A stretch of DNA of 33,281 nucleotides from assembly GCA_020638595.1 (NCBI GenBank), contig JACKIG010000037.1, forward strand, positions 1-33,281, written 5' to 3'. Of this stretch, positions 8,453 to 17,998 are shown piece by piece. The notes beneath the pieces were generated by a model, which was not told where the DNA came from, searched no databases, and saw nothing but the letters and a program-made list of their open reading frames with translations. The DNA is from Rhodospirillaceae bacterium (GTDB lineage Bacteria; Pseudomonadota; Alphaproteobacteria; DSM-16000; Inquilinaceae). Each line of letters opens with the position of its first letter. Position 1 is the stretch's first letter. Both the position numbers and the translations under genes were made by a program.

Positions 8453-9280
8453 TCAGAAGATCGAGCTCAGCCAGCCCTGATCGTCATCCGGCGGCCGGTA
8501 GCTGGGGTCCACCAGGTCGGCATAGCTGTCCTGATACCACTCGCTGCCCGGATAGTTGTAGCCAAGGACGGCCGCCGTCACCTGCGCTTCTTCCCGCAGG
8601 CCAAGCGACAGATAGGCTTCCGTCAGGCGGTGCAGCGCCTCCGGCACGTGGCTGGTCGTCTGGAACTGCTCCACCACCGTGCGGAACCGGTTGATGGCGG
8701 CGTTGTAGTGGCCCTGGCGCAGGTACCAGCGGCCGATCTCCATCTCCTTGCCGGCAAGCTGGTCGTAGGCGAGATCGAGCTTGAGCGACGCATCCCTGGC
8801 ATAGACCGAGTCGGGGAAGCGGTTCACGACCTCTTGCAGCGCGTCCAGCGCCAGCACGGTCATGCGCTGGTCACGTTCCACATCCGAGATCCGTTCGTAA
8901 TAGCACAGAGCCCGGAGGTAATAGGCGTAGTCGGTATCCTCGCTGCCCGGATGCAGGCGGATGAACCGGTCGAGCGCCACCACCGCCTCGTCGTATTCCA
9001 GCGCCTCGTAATGGGAATAGGCGGCCATCAGCTGGGCGCGGGTCGCCCATTCCGAATAGGGATGCTGGCGCTCCACCTCGTCGAACAGACCGGCAGCCTC
9101 GGATTCGTTGCCGGATTCCAGTTCGGCGACAGCTTCGTCGTAGATATCCTCGGCCGGCCGCTCGACATACTCGCGTTCGTCGTCGGCACAGGCGCCGACC
9201 CCGAGCGACGCGGCCAGGCACAACGCCGCAGCCAATGCCGGCAGCCTTGCCGGCGCGGTCCCTGATCTGCTCTTCGACAT
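8453..9280 (-). CDS. bamD: Outer membrane protein assembly factor BamD (lipoprotein)
   Basis: Essential lipoprotein of the BAM complex that inserts beta-barrel proteins into the outer membrane. 275 residues. A lipoprotein signal peptide ends in the lipobox LGVGAC with Cys31 as the lipidated residue. The mature part is a series of TPR-like repeats: AEDIYDEAVAELESGN, EVERQHPYSEWATRAQL, YDEAVVALDRFIRLHPGS and RQGHYNAAINRFRTVVEQF are recognisable ComL/YfiO segments. The ATG at 9280 gives a proper signal peptide, though the ribosome site is weak. It precedes recN by 15 bp and follows lpxC after a 237-bp gap, so it probably starts its own transcript. Confidence 0.95.
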   Translation of the reverse strand: MSKSRSGTAPARLPALAAALCLAASLGVGACADDEREYVERPAEDIYDEAVAELESGNESEAAGLFDEVERQHPYSEWATRAQLMAAYSHYEALEYDEAVVALDRFIRLHPGSEDTDYAYYLRALCYYERISDVERDQRMTVLALDALQEVVNRFPDSVYARDASLKLDLAYDQLAGKEMEIGRWYLRQGHYNAAINRFRTVVEQFQTTSHVPEALHRLTEAYLSLGLREEAQVTAAVLGYNYPGSEWYQDSYADLVDPSYRPPDDDQGWLSSIF

Positions 9281-9517
9281 GTCGTCAGCGTCTCGCAGGC
9301 TGATGGTGCCGGACCGCGGCCCAGCCCGGGGCCATGCGCGATCCGCACCAGCCTTTATAGCATGTCGGGCGATTGCGCCACCATGCGGGCCTGAGGCCGG
9401 GTGTCACCCCGGTTCACGATCCCATCAGGCCCAAGCGATCGTATGGGATCGCCTTCCCGTCAAGCGGGCCGGAACCGCGCGAGCGATCCCGCCGATCCGC
9501 CGTGGCCGTTCCGGACC
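9281..9517. other. lpxC-bamD intergenic region with inverted repeat and possible bamD promoter
   Basis: The 237-bp gap holds a 9-bp perfect inverted repeat (CGATCCCAT at 9417-9425, ATGGGATCG at 9443-9451, 17-nt loop) downstream of lpxC, a terminator-like or repeat-like structure without a U-run. Nearer bamD, TATAAA on the - strand (9359-9354) could be a -10 element, about 75 nt before the start codon, but no convincing -35 accompanies it. No gene is seen here. Confidence 0.4.
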
Positions 9518-10459
9518 CTAGGCAGCCCCGGCGAAGGCCGGCAAGTCGGCCCCGTAACCCGGCTGCTCGTCCATCGCGGGCATCAGGCACCACGCGTCCT
9601 CGTCCGCGAACAGCACCGTCAGCAACCGGTGGTTCAACGCATGTCCGGACCGATGGCCGTGGAAATGGCCCTGGATCGCCGCGCCGGCCAGATAGAGGTC
9701 GCCGACGGAATCGAGGATCTTGTGGCGCACGAACTCGTCCTCATAGCGCAGCCCCTCGCGATTGAGGATGCTGTCGCCGTTGATGACGATGGCGTTGTCC
9801 AGGGAGCCGCCGCGGGCCAGGCCGTTGGCGCGCATCCATTCGACATCCTTCATGAACCCGAAGGTCCGTGCCCGCGACAGCTCGCGCTTGAAGGCGCCGC
9901 TGACCAGATCGACCGCCCCTTCCTGGTGATCGACGGCCTTGCTGGCGAAATCGATCTCGAAGCTGAATCGCGTCGTCTCCGCAGGTTCCAGCACCGCATG
10001 GGCGCCGCCGTCCGCAACCTCGACGCGCTTGAGCACCTTGATCATGCGCTTGGGCGCTTCCTGCGACGCGATGCCCGCGCATTCGATCAGGAACACGAAG
10101 GGGGCGGAACTGCCGTCCATGATGGGGACTTCCGGCCCGTCCAGTTCGACCACCACGTTGTCGATGCCGCAGCCGCACAAGGCGGCCATCAGGTGTTCCA
10201 CCGTGCCGATGGTCGTGCCGGCATCGTTGCCGACGACGGTGCACAGCCGCGTATCGCGGACGTGGCGCCAGTTCCCCTGGACCTCCGCGACGTCAGCATC
10301 CACGTCGGTACGGCGGAAAACGATCCCGGTATCCGGCTTGGCGGGGTGCAGGGTTAAACAAACCTTTACACCCGAATGAAGCCCGATCCCGGTGCAGTGG
10401 ATCGGCGACTTCAGCGTCTTCTGCGCCAATACCTGCCCTTCGAAGCGATAGGCCGTCAC
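9518..10459 (-). CDS. lpxC: UDP-3-O-acyl-N-acetylglucosamine deacetylase LpxC
   Basis: Zinc enzyme catalysing the committed step of lipid A synthesis. 313 residues, normal length. Family motifs: TLKSPIHCTGIGLHSG near the N-terminus, zinc ligand His89 in VEHLMAAL, MDGSSAPFV (114-122), then VRHKILDSVGD with His246, Lys247 and Asp250, and His273 in SGHALNH, matching E. coli H238, K239, D242 and H265. The start is GTG at 10459 with a GGGGGCA-like ribosome site. It lies downstream of ftsZ but beyond a strong terminator, so it is probably transcribed separately. Residues 31-35 use an unusual run of AT-rich codons that overlaps a CtrA-like box. Confidence 0.97.
   Translation of the reverse strand: MTAYRFEGQVLAQKTLKSPIHCTGIGLHSGVKVCLTLHPAKPDTGIVFRRTDVDADVAEVQGNWRHVRDTRLCTVVGNDAGTTIGTVEHLMAALCGCGIDNVVVELDGPEVPIMDGSSAPFVFLIECAGIASQEAPKRMIKVLKRVEVADGGAHAVLEPAETTRFSFEIDFASKAVDHQEGAVDLVSGAFKRELSRARTFGFMKDVEWMRANGLARGGSLDNAIVINGDSILNREGLRYEDEFVRHKILDSVGDLYLAGAAIQGHFHGHRSGHALNHRLLTVLFADEDAWCLMPAMDEQPGYGADLPAFAGAA
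10353..10368 (-). promoter_or_regulatory. CtrA-like box inside the lpxC coding region
   Basis: On the - strand this reads TAAA, 7 nt, TTAAC: 8 of 9 positions of the CtrA consensus TTAA-N7-TTAAC. It is about 90-105 nt inside lpxC and is encoded by rare codons (GTA, GTT, TGT, TTA). Binding is unproven; a chance match cannot be excluded. Confidence 0.3.
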
Positions 10460-10549
10460 GGTAATTCTGCCCCCATTCCAGTCCTGTCGGACGAGAGCTT
10501 CCTCCCCGCTTCCTTCACTAAGTCCCTGCTTTTCTTATGGAAGCAAGCA

Positions 10550-10590
10550 AAATAAAGCTCCAGGGGTTTGTTAACAATAACCCCTGGAGC
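10550..10590 (-). terminator. Intrinsic terminator after ftsZ
   Basis: Perfect 12-bp stem: GCTCCAGGGGTT (10557-10568) and AACCCCTGGAGC (10579-10590), loop 10 nt. Read on the - strand, the hairpin is followed immediately by TTTATTTTGC (10556-10547), a U-rich tract. It lies about 60 bp beyond the ftsZ stop and should end the dcw transcript before lpxC. Confidence 0.85.
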
Positions 10591-10617
10591 CGACAAATCA
10601 CTCTTTGTTACGGATTG

Positions 10618-10635
10618 TTACCGCACCTGCGGTAA
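10618..10635. other. Small perfect hairpin just after the ftsZ stop
   Basis: TTACCGCA (10618-10625) and TGCGGTAA (10628-10635) are exact complements with a 2-nt loop. It lies 17 bp beyond the ftsZ stop and before the main terminator, so it may protect the mRNA 3' end. No U-run follows it. Confidence 0.4.
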
Positions 10636-10652
10636 GCCGTTCATTTCATTGA

Positions 10653-12413
10653 TCAATTCGCCTGTCGCCGCAGGAACGCAGGGATTTCCAGCGAGTCATC
10701 GTCCTGCCGCGGCAGCGGCCGGCTGGACACATCCAGGCGCGCCTGGGGCTGGGCCGCCGGCGTCCGCGCGACCGGCCGGGTGGGCGCTGCCTGCATGGCC
10801 GGCTGTGCGGCCGTCATCGGGGCCTGCGGCTTCGCGGCCGGGGCGGCCGATTGCGGGGCCGGGGCCGCCGCATGAACTTCGCCGTCCTCGTTGCGCAGGA
10901 GGCCGGTCATCCGCTGGAAGATGCTGTTGCCGCGGCGACGGTCGGCCATGCGGCCGCCATTGTCGACTTCGGCATCGGCGAAGGCGTCTGCGGTGGCCGG
11001 CGGCGGCGCACTGACCTGCGGGCGCATCGGGCTTTCCACCGGTCGCGGCGGAATGAAGGCGCCCTCGCGCCGCTCCGCCCGCGGGGTGGTGGTGCTGCGG
11101 GCGGCCATCATGGTCGGGCGCGTCGTCGGCGCCGGCGTCGGGGCCACCGGCACCGGTTGCGTCACGACCGGGTCGATCGCCGCCGGTGCGGCTTCCGGCG
11201 CCCGTTCGGCTACGGCGACGCGCGCCGCGGTGGCCGCCCCGCCGGCATAGGCCATGGTTGCCGCAGCGGGGGCCGCCGCAACCGTCGGTGCCGCTTCGGC
11301 CACGTGCACGGCCTCTTCCACGGCGACCACGGGCCGCGGCTCGGTGGCCGTGGCCTTCGTCGCCGCCGAGCCGCCGCCGTTGCCCGACGCCGTGCCGCCG
11401 ACGACGGTGAAGCCGCGCACGGACACCGGACGCGTGACTTCGCCTTCCTCGGCATCGATGCCGGTGGCGACCACGGACACGCGCACCCGGCCTTCCAGCG
11501 ACTCATCGAAGATGGCGCCGAAGATGATGTTGGCTTCGGGGTCGACCTCGTCGCGGATGCGGTTGGCCGCCTCGTCGACCTCGTAGAGCGTCATGTCGAG
11601 GCCGCCGGTGATGTTGATCAGCACGCCGCGCGCGCCCTTCATCGACACGTCGTCCAGCAGCGGGTTGGAGATCGCCGCTTCCGCCGCCATCACCGCCCTG
11701 CGGTCGCCCTCGGCCTGGCCGGTGCCCATCATTGCCTTGCCCATCTCCGCCATCACGGTGCGGATATCGGCAAAGTCCAGGTTGATCAGCCCGGGCATGA
11801 CCATCAGGTCGGTGACGCCGCGCACGCCGGAATGCAGCACATCGTCGGCCATCTTGAAGGCGTCGGCGAAGGTCGTCTTTTCGTTGGCGATGCGGAACAG
11901 GTTCTGGTTGGGGATGACGATCAGGGTGTCGACGTATTCTTGCAGCTCCTTCAGGCCCTGCTCGGCGATCTTCATGCGAAGCGCGCCTTCGAAATGGAAG
12001 GGCTTCGTCACCACGCCGACCGTCAGTACACCCTGGTCGCGTGCCGCGCGGGCAATCACCGGGGCGGCGCCGGTGCCGGTCCCGCCGCCCATGCCGGCGG
12101 TGATGAACACCATGTGGCTGCCTTCCAGGTAGCCCGTGATCTGTTCGATCGCCTCTTCGGCAGCGGCACGGCCGACCTCGGGCCGCGAACCGGCGCCCAG
12201 GCCCTGGGTGAGGGTCACGCCCAGCTGCAGCTTGCGTTCGGCCAGGTTTCCGGCCAGCGCCTGGGCATCGGTGTTGGCCGTCAGGAATTCCACGCCTTCC
12301 AGGTTGGCGCGGATCATGTTGTTGACGGCGTTGCCGCCGGCACCGCCGCATCCGACCACCGTAATGCGGGGGCGAAGCTGGGCTTCCTGTGTGGGCAGGC
12401 TCAGATTGATCAT
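10653..12413 (-). CDS. ftsZ: Cell division protein FtsZ
   Basis: Tubulin-like GTPase that polymerises into the division ring. The N-terminal GTPase domain has GCGGAGGNAVNNM, the tubulin signature GGGTGTGAAP and the T7-loop region NLDFADIRTVMAEMG. After about residue 320 a Pro/Ala-rich disordered linker of roughly 240 residues leads to the conserved C-terminal peptide (DDDSLEIPAFLRR), which should bind FtsA and other partners. At 586 residues it is long compared with E. coli (383). The start is placed at ATG 12413 (MINLSLP, aligning with the usual MTINL of alphaproteobacteria) because the AGAGG site lies 10 nt upstream; an ATG at 12422 is only 1 nt from that site. It is the last gene of the dcw operon, followed by an intrinsic terminator. 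Confidence 0.97.
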   Translation of the reverse strand: MINLSLPTQEAQLRPRITVVGCGGAGGNAVNNMIRANLEGVEFLTANTDAQALAGNLAERKLQLGVTLTQGLGAGSRPEVGRAAAEEAIEQITGYLEGSHMVFITAGMGGGTGTGAAPVIARAARDQGVLTVGVVTKPFHFEGALRMKIAEQGLKELQEYVDTLIVIPNQNLFRIANEKTTFADAFKMADDVLHSGVRGVTDLMVMPGLINLDFADIRTVMAEMGKAMMGTGQAEGDRRAVMAAEAAISNPLLDDVSMKGARGVLINITGGLDMTLYEVDEAANRIRDEVDPEANIIFGAIFDESLEGRVRVSVVATGIDAEEGEVTRPVSVRGFTVVGGTASGNGGGSAATKATATEPRPVVAVEEAVHVAEAAPTVAAAPAAATMAYAGGAATAARVAVAERAPEAAPAAIDPVVTQPVPVAPTPAPTTRPTMMAARSTTTPRAERREGAFIPPRPVESPMRPQVSAPPPATADAFADAEVDNGGRMADRRRGNSIFQRMTGLLRNEDGEVHAAAPAPQSAAPAAKPQAPMTAAQPAMQAAPTRPVARTPAAQPQARLDVSSRPLPRQDDDSLEIPAFLRRQAN

Positions 12414-12455
12414 GTCATCCATCCCTCTTCAAGGGCTAGTAGGAGCAAGGGCTGA

Positions 12456-12470
12456 CCGTCCTTCGGACGG
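12456..12470. other. Small hairpin in the ftsA-ftsZ gap
   Basis: CCGTCC and GGACGG pair around a 3-nt loop (TTC on +, GAA on -) in the 125-bp gap upstream of ftsZ. No U-run follows. It could attenuate, stabilise or mark a processing site between ftsA and ftsZ. No clear -35/-10 pair was found in this gap. Confidence 0.3.
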
Positions 12471-12538
12471 CCGGCGGTTCGGAATTCGCCGCACTGCCCC
12501 GGCGCGCGGGCTGGCCCTGGGCGGGCCGCAAATGGCGT

Positions 12539-13813
12539 CTAAAGGTCACGCAACCAACCTCCCAAGCGACTGAAGAACCCCACTCCCACTTCCTCCTCCT
12601 GGCCCCCCACCAGGGCTGCCTCCGACGGCTGCTCGACGGCATACCCCACCAAGCCGACGGCCACCGCGAAGGCAGGACCGGCAGTCGCCTCGGCCAGACC
12701 GCGCAGCGGTGCCGGCCGCCCCATGCGAACCTGCTTGTCCAGAACCTGTTGCGCCAACTCGCGCACCCCCTGCAGCTGGCTTCCCCCGCCGGTCAGCACG
12801 ACCCGGCGCCCAGCCACCTTGGAAAACCCGCTTGCCTCCAGACGGCCGCGGACCAGTTCCAGCGTCTCTTCCATGCGCGGCTGGATGATCCCGGTCAGAA
12901 GGCTTTTCGGCACATGCGTCGATCGCGCCGGCTCCTCCTCGCCGACCAGCGGCACATGCAGGGTCTCGCGATCGTCGGCGATGCTCGCGGTGCAGCTGCC
13001 GAACAGCGTCTTCAGCCGCTCCGCATGGGCCAGAGGCGTCGACAGCCCGCGGGCGATGTCGCTGGTCACATGGTTGCCGCCGACCGGGATGCAGTCGGAA
13101 AAGACCATGCGCCCTTCCAGGAACACCGCCAGGCTGGTCGTGCCGCCGCCCAGGTCCAGGACGGCGCAGCCCAGCTGCTTCTCATCCTCCACCAGGCAGG
13201 CAAGGCCCGCGGCATAGGGCGAAACCACCAGCGTCTCGCAGGCCAGGTGGCAACGGCCGATGCAGGTCATCAGGTTGCGCACCGCGCCCGTGGCGGCGCT
13301 GACAAGGTGCAGATCGACGCTCAGCGTGGTGCCGAACATGCCGCGCGGGTCGTGGATGCCGCGCGCCCCGTCGACCGCGAAGTCCACCGGAATGGCGTGG
13401 ACGATCTCGCTGTCCGGCGGCACATGGGCATGGCCGTGCGCCCGCATGGCCCGGCGCACGTCGCCTTCGCCGACCTCGTGGCCCGAGATCGCCACCTCGA
13501 CCGCCATGGTCTGCGACGTGGGATGCCCGCCGGACAGGTTCAGCACCACCTCGCGGATGGTCTCGCCGGCCAGCTTCTCCGCCGCGTTGACCGCCGTGCC
13601 GATGGACTGTTCCGCCACCTCCATGTCGATGACGGCGCCGCCCTTGATGCCCTGGCTGACCTGGTGGCCGATGCCGATGACCGTCGGCCGGCCGACCTCG
13701 TCGATGCGGGCGATGAAGCAGACGACCTTGCTGCTGCCGACATCGAGCACGGCAATCAGGTCGCCATGGGGGCGGTGGCGCGGCTTGCGCACATTGAACC
13801 CGTTAAAGCCCAC
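12539..13813 (-). CDS. ftsA: Cell division protein FtsA
   Basis: Actin-like ATPase that tethers FtsZ to the membrane. 424 residues, normal length. The ATPase phosphate-1 motif is LIAVLDVGSSKVVC near the N-terminus, the SHS2/1C domain follows (HAIPVDFAVDG, GIHDPRGM), and phosphate-2 is AVLDLGGGTTSLAVF, with an adenosine motif VVLTGGGSQLQGV. The last residues (GFFSRLGGWLRDL) form the amphipathic membrane-targeting helix. The start is GTG at 13813, preceded by AAGGGGA at 8-nt spacing. It follows ftsQ after 30 bp. Confidence 0.96.
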   Translation of the reverse strand: MGFNGFNVRKPRHRPHGDLIAVLDVGSSKVVCFIARIDEVGRPTVIGIGHQVSQGIKGGAVIDMEVAEQSIGTAVNAAEKLAGETIREVVLNLSGGHPTSQTMAVEVAISGHEVGEGDVRRAMRAHGHAHVPPDSEIVHAIPVDFAVDGARGIHDPRGMFGTTLSVDLHLVSAATGAVRNLMTCIGRCHLACETLVVSPYAAGLACLVEDEKQLGCAVLDLGGGTTSLAVFLEGRMVFSDCIPVGGNHVTSDIARGLSTPLAHAERLKTLFGSCTASIADDRETLHVPLVGEEEPARSTHVPKSLLTGIIQPRMEETLELVRGRLEASGFSKVAGRRVVLTGGGSQLQGVRELAQQVLDKQVRMGRPAPLRGLAEATAGPAFAVAVGLVGYAVEQPSEAALVGGQEEEVGVGFFSRLGGWLRDL

Positions 13814-13843
13814 GGCCGCGTCCCCTTGCTGTCATCCGCCCCC

Positions 13844-14704
13844 TCACGTGTTTTCCTCCGGCAACAGCATCCGTTCGCGAACCTGGCTGGAGGTCTCGAT
13901 CACCAGGTGCCCGGCGGTGCGCAGATCGATGGCGATGACGTCGCGCTCGAACAGGCCGTCCTGGCGCTGCAGGCGCGCCAGCCGGTGCAGCGCCAGCTCG
14001 ACATCCTCTTCCGGCAGGTGCACGGCGACGCCGTTGTCCAGGCGCAGGTCCCAGCGGCGGCCGCCGACCCGCACGGCCGCGGCCACCCGCGCGGCGATTT
14101 CGGGTTCGGCCGCGAGGACGGCCAGGAAGGCCGGGGCATGGTCCGGTGCGTCCGGACCCACGACCTGCGGCAGGCTGAGGAAATGGCCGATATCGCCTTC
14201 ACCCAGCACATGGCCTTCGTCGTCGATCAAGCGCCATTGCTGCTCGTGCTGCCACAGCGCCAGCGGCCGGCGCTCCTCCACCCGAACGATCACGGTGTCC
14301 GGCAGCCGGCGCTGCACCCAGGCGCGCCGGACCCACGACAGGGACTGGATCTGGTCGCGGGCGGCCTCGGGATCGAGCCGCAGGATGGGGTCGCCCCGGT
14401 CGATACCCAGGGCGGCCAGCAGTTCGATCGGCCGCGTCTCCTCGCGCCCATAGACCAGCACTTCCTGGACGCTGAAGCCGATATCGCCGGTCCAGGCCAG
14501 CACGGCGGCATCCACCTGGTCGGCCGCTTCGGCCAGCGTGCCGGTGCTGGCGACCCAGAGCCCGCCGCCGAGCACGACGGCGCCACCCAGCGACGCCAGG
14601 CCGATACGCCGCGCCCGGCGCCCCAGCAGCCGCAGGGGGCGGCGCCGGCGCCCCCCGGCCTGGCGCTTGCGCGCCGTGGCGGCCGCTTCGCTCACGCGTC
14701 GCAT
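13844..14704 (-). CDS. ftsQ: Cell division protein FtsQ
   Basis: Bitopic divisome protein linking the cytoplasmic ring to the periplasmic FtsB/FtsL and FtsW/FtsI machinery. 286 residues. A strongly basic cytoplasmic tail (Arg-rich, about 1-33), one transmembrane segment (about 34-52), a POTRA domain (FSVQEVLVYGREET to IVRVEERRP) and the FtsQ beta domain (LIDDEGHVL through AIDLRT). The ATG at 14704 is preferred over an in-frame GTG at 14731 because GGAGAA lies 6 nt upstream; it overlaps the ddl stop by 13 bp. FtsQ sequences vary a lot, but position and domain order make the call safe. Confidence 0.95.
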   Translation of the reverse strand: MRRVSEAAATARKRQAGGRRRRPLRLLGRRARRIGLASLGGAVVLGGGLWVASTGTLAEAADQVDAAVLAWTGDIGFSVQEVLVYGREETRPIELLAALGIDRGDPILRLDPEAARDQIQSLSWVRRAWVQRRLPDTVIVRVEERRPLALWQHEQQWRLIDDEGHVLGEGDIGHFLSLPQVVGPDAPDHAPAFLAVLAAEPEIAARVAAAVRVGGRRWDLRLDNGVAVHLPEEDVELALHRLARLQRQDGLFERDVIAIDLRTAGHLVIETSSQVRERMLLPEENT

Positions 14705-15620
14705 GAGGCGTTCTCCACGATCCAGACGCACAGATCGACGAAGCTCATGCCGAGATGGGCCGCCTGTTCCGGCACCAGCGACAGGGGCGTCATGCCGGGC
14801 TGGGTGTTGACCTCCAGCATGACCAGGCCGTCGAGCCCGGGCTTGCTGTCGTCGTAGCGGAAGTCGGCCCGGCTGATGCCCCGGCAGCCCAGCGTCCGGT
14901 GGGCCAGCACGGCATAGTCGCGGCAGGCCTGGCTCACCTCCTCGGGCAGGCGGGCGGGGACGTCGTGAACCGCCAGGCCGTCGGTGTACTTGGCCGCGTA
15001 GTCGTAGAAGGCGACGGTGGGGCGGATCTCCGTCACCGTCATCGCCCGCGGGCCGGTGCCGTTCTCCATAACCCCGACGGTCAGCTCGCGGCCGGGGATG
15101 TAGCGCTCCACCAGCACCCGCTCGCCGAACCGCCAGGTCTCGGCCTCGACCGTCGGGTGGTTGCTGCCCGGGCGCACGATCTCGACCCCGACGCTGGAGC
15201 CCTCGTCGATCGGCTTCAGCACATAGGGCGGATCCATCACATGGCCGGCCAGGACATCCTCGCGGCTGACGACACGGCCCTCGGCCACCGGAATGCCCGC
15301 CGACTGGAAGGCCAGCCGGGAGACGGCCTTGTTCATCGCCAGCGCCGAAGCAAGGATGCCGGAATGGGTGAACGGGATGCCGAGGAAGGCCAGCACGCCC
15401 TGGATCAGCCCGTCTTCGCCGCCGCGGCCGTGCAGGGCGTTGAAGATCACATCCGGCTTCGGATCGAGCGCGGCCATCAGCGCCGGCAGGTCACGCTGCA
15501 CGTCGATGCGGGTGACGCGGAAGCCCGCCTGTTCCAGCGCGTCGGCACAGGCGCGACCCGAGCTCAGGCTGACCTCGCGCTCGGCCGACCAGCCGCCCAG
15601 CAGCACGGCGACATGGCGGG

Positions 15621-15624
<4 letters not shown>
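14692..15624 (-). CDS. ddl: D-alanine--D-alanine ligase
   Basis: ATP-grasp enzyme that makes the D-Ala-D-Ala dipeptide added by MurF. 310 residues. Motifs: VLLGGWSAEREVSLSSG at the N-terminus, ALHGRGGEDGLIQG, the ATP-grasp segment YVLKPIDEGSSVGVEIV, RELTVGVM, and the C-terminal RADFRYD with MLEVNTQPGMTPLSLVPEQA. The ATG at 15624 forms a 4-nt ATGA overlap with the murB stop and has GGGAGGAG about 6 nt upstream. Confidence 0.97.
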
Positions 15625-16555
<931 letters not shown>

Positions 16556-16559
<4 letters not shown>

Positions 16560-17998
16560 TGCCGCGCCTCCCGCCGGTCGCCGCCGGTGCGCAGCGCGTC
16601 CAGCTCGCCCGGCAGGGCCGCCGCCCACTGGGTGATGTTGCCGGCGCCGAGGCAGACCACCAGGTCGCCGGGCTGCGCCGTCTCTGCCACGATGGCGGCC
16701 AGCGCCGCCGGCCCGGGCAGCGGCAGCACGTTGCGGTGGCCATGGGTCCGCAGCCCCTCGACCAGCGCATCGCGGTCGTAGCCGGGAATCGGCTGCTCGC
16801 CCGCCGGATAGACATCGGCGACGATCACGGCGTTGGCGTCGTTGAAGCAGGTGCAGAACTCGTGGAACAGGCTGCTCAACCGGCTGTAGCGGTGCGGCTG
16901 GACGACGGCGATCACCTTGCGCTCGGCGCCCACCGACAGGCGCGCGGCCTTCAGCACGGCGGCAATTTCCACCGGATGGTGGCCGTAGTCGTCTATGACG
17001 GCCACGCCGCCGCTTTCGCCCGTCTTGGTGAAGCGCCGCTTGACGCCGCTGAAGCCCGCCAGGCCGGCCACGATGCAGTCGTCATCCAGGCCCATCTCGG
17101 TGGCGACGGCGATGCCGGCCAGCGCGTTCTGGACGTTGTGATGGCCCAACATCGGCAGGCGGATGCCCTGGATGGTGCGGGCGGTGCGGCCGATCCGGTC
17201 CGTGATGCGGGCATCGAAGGTCGCGACGCTGCCGTTCATCTCCACCTTCACCGCGCGCACATCGGCCTGGGGACTGAAGCCGTAGGTCAGGATGCGGCGG
17301 TCAAGCACGCGCGGGATCAGCGCCTGCACTTCCGGATGGTCGATGCACATGGCGGCGAAGCCGTAGAAGGGGACATTGGTCACGAACTGTTCGAACGCGT
17401 CGCGCAGGCGGTCGAAATCCCCGTAGTGGTCCATGTGCTCGGGATCGATGTTGGTGACGACGGCGATCGTCGCCGGCAGGCGGGTGAAGGTGCCGTCGCT
17501 CTCGTCGGCCTCCACCACCATCCAGTCGCTGGACCCGAGGCGCGCATTGGTGCCGTAGGCGTTGATGATGCCGCCGTTGATCACCGTCGGGTCCATGTGG
17601 TTGGCTTCCAGCAGGGCCGCGATCAACGAGGTCGTGGTGGTCTTGCCGTGGGTACCGCCGACGGCGATGGACCACTTCAGGCGCATCAGCTCGCCCAGCA
17701 TTTCCGCCCGGCGGACGACGGGGATCATGCGGGCGCGGGCGGCCATGACCTCGGGATTGTCGGCCTTGACCGCGGACGAGGTGACGATCACCGCCGCGTC
17801 GCCCAGATTGGCGGCCTGGTGGCCGACCTGGACGGCGATGCCCTTCGCCCTGAGGCGCTGGACATTGGCGTTGTCGGCCAGGTCGCTGCCCTGCACCGCA
17901 TACCCCAGGTTGTGCAGGATCTCGGCGATCCCGCTCATGCCGATCCCGCCGATTCCGACGAAATGGATCGTGCCGATATCCAGCGGCATCTCTCTCAT
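16556..17998 (-). CDS. murC: UDP-N-acetylmuramate--L-alanine ligase MurC
   Basis: Adds L-alanine to UDP-MurNAc, the first amino-acid step of the pentapeptide. 480 residues. The N-terminal Rossmann motif is HFVGIGGIGMSGIAEIL (12-28), the ATP loop is GTHGKTTT (115-122), the central domain has ADESDGTF and NIDPEHMDHYG, and the C-terminal domain has VIDDYGHHPVEI and QPHRYSR. The ATG at 17998 overlaps the murG stop (ATGA), with GGGAGG about 7 nt upstream. Confidence 0.97.

Noticed and set aside
9471..9517. GGAAC words near lpxC as further EcfG sites
   Set aside because: Neither strand has CGTT at 16-17 nt from GGAAC.
10460..10550. lpxC promoter
   Set aside because: Several T-rich words occur on the - strand but no -35/-10 pair with 16-18-nt spacing was convincing.
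10601..10625. Paired GTTAC words after ftsZ as a CtrA site
   Set aside because: Spacing is 10 bp and the halves are TTAC, not TTAA.
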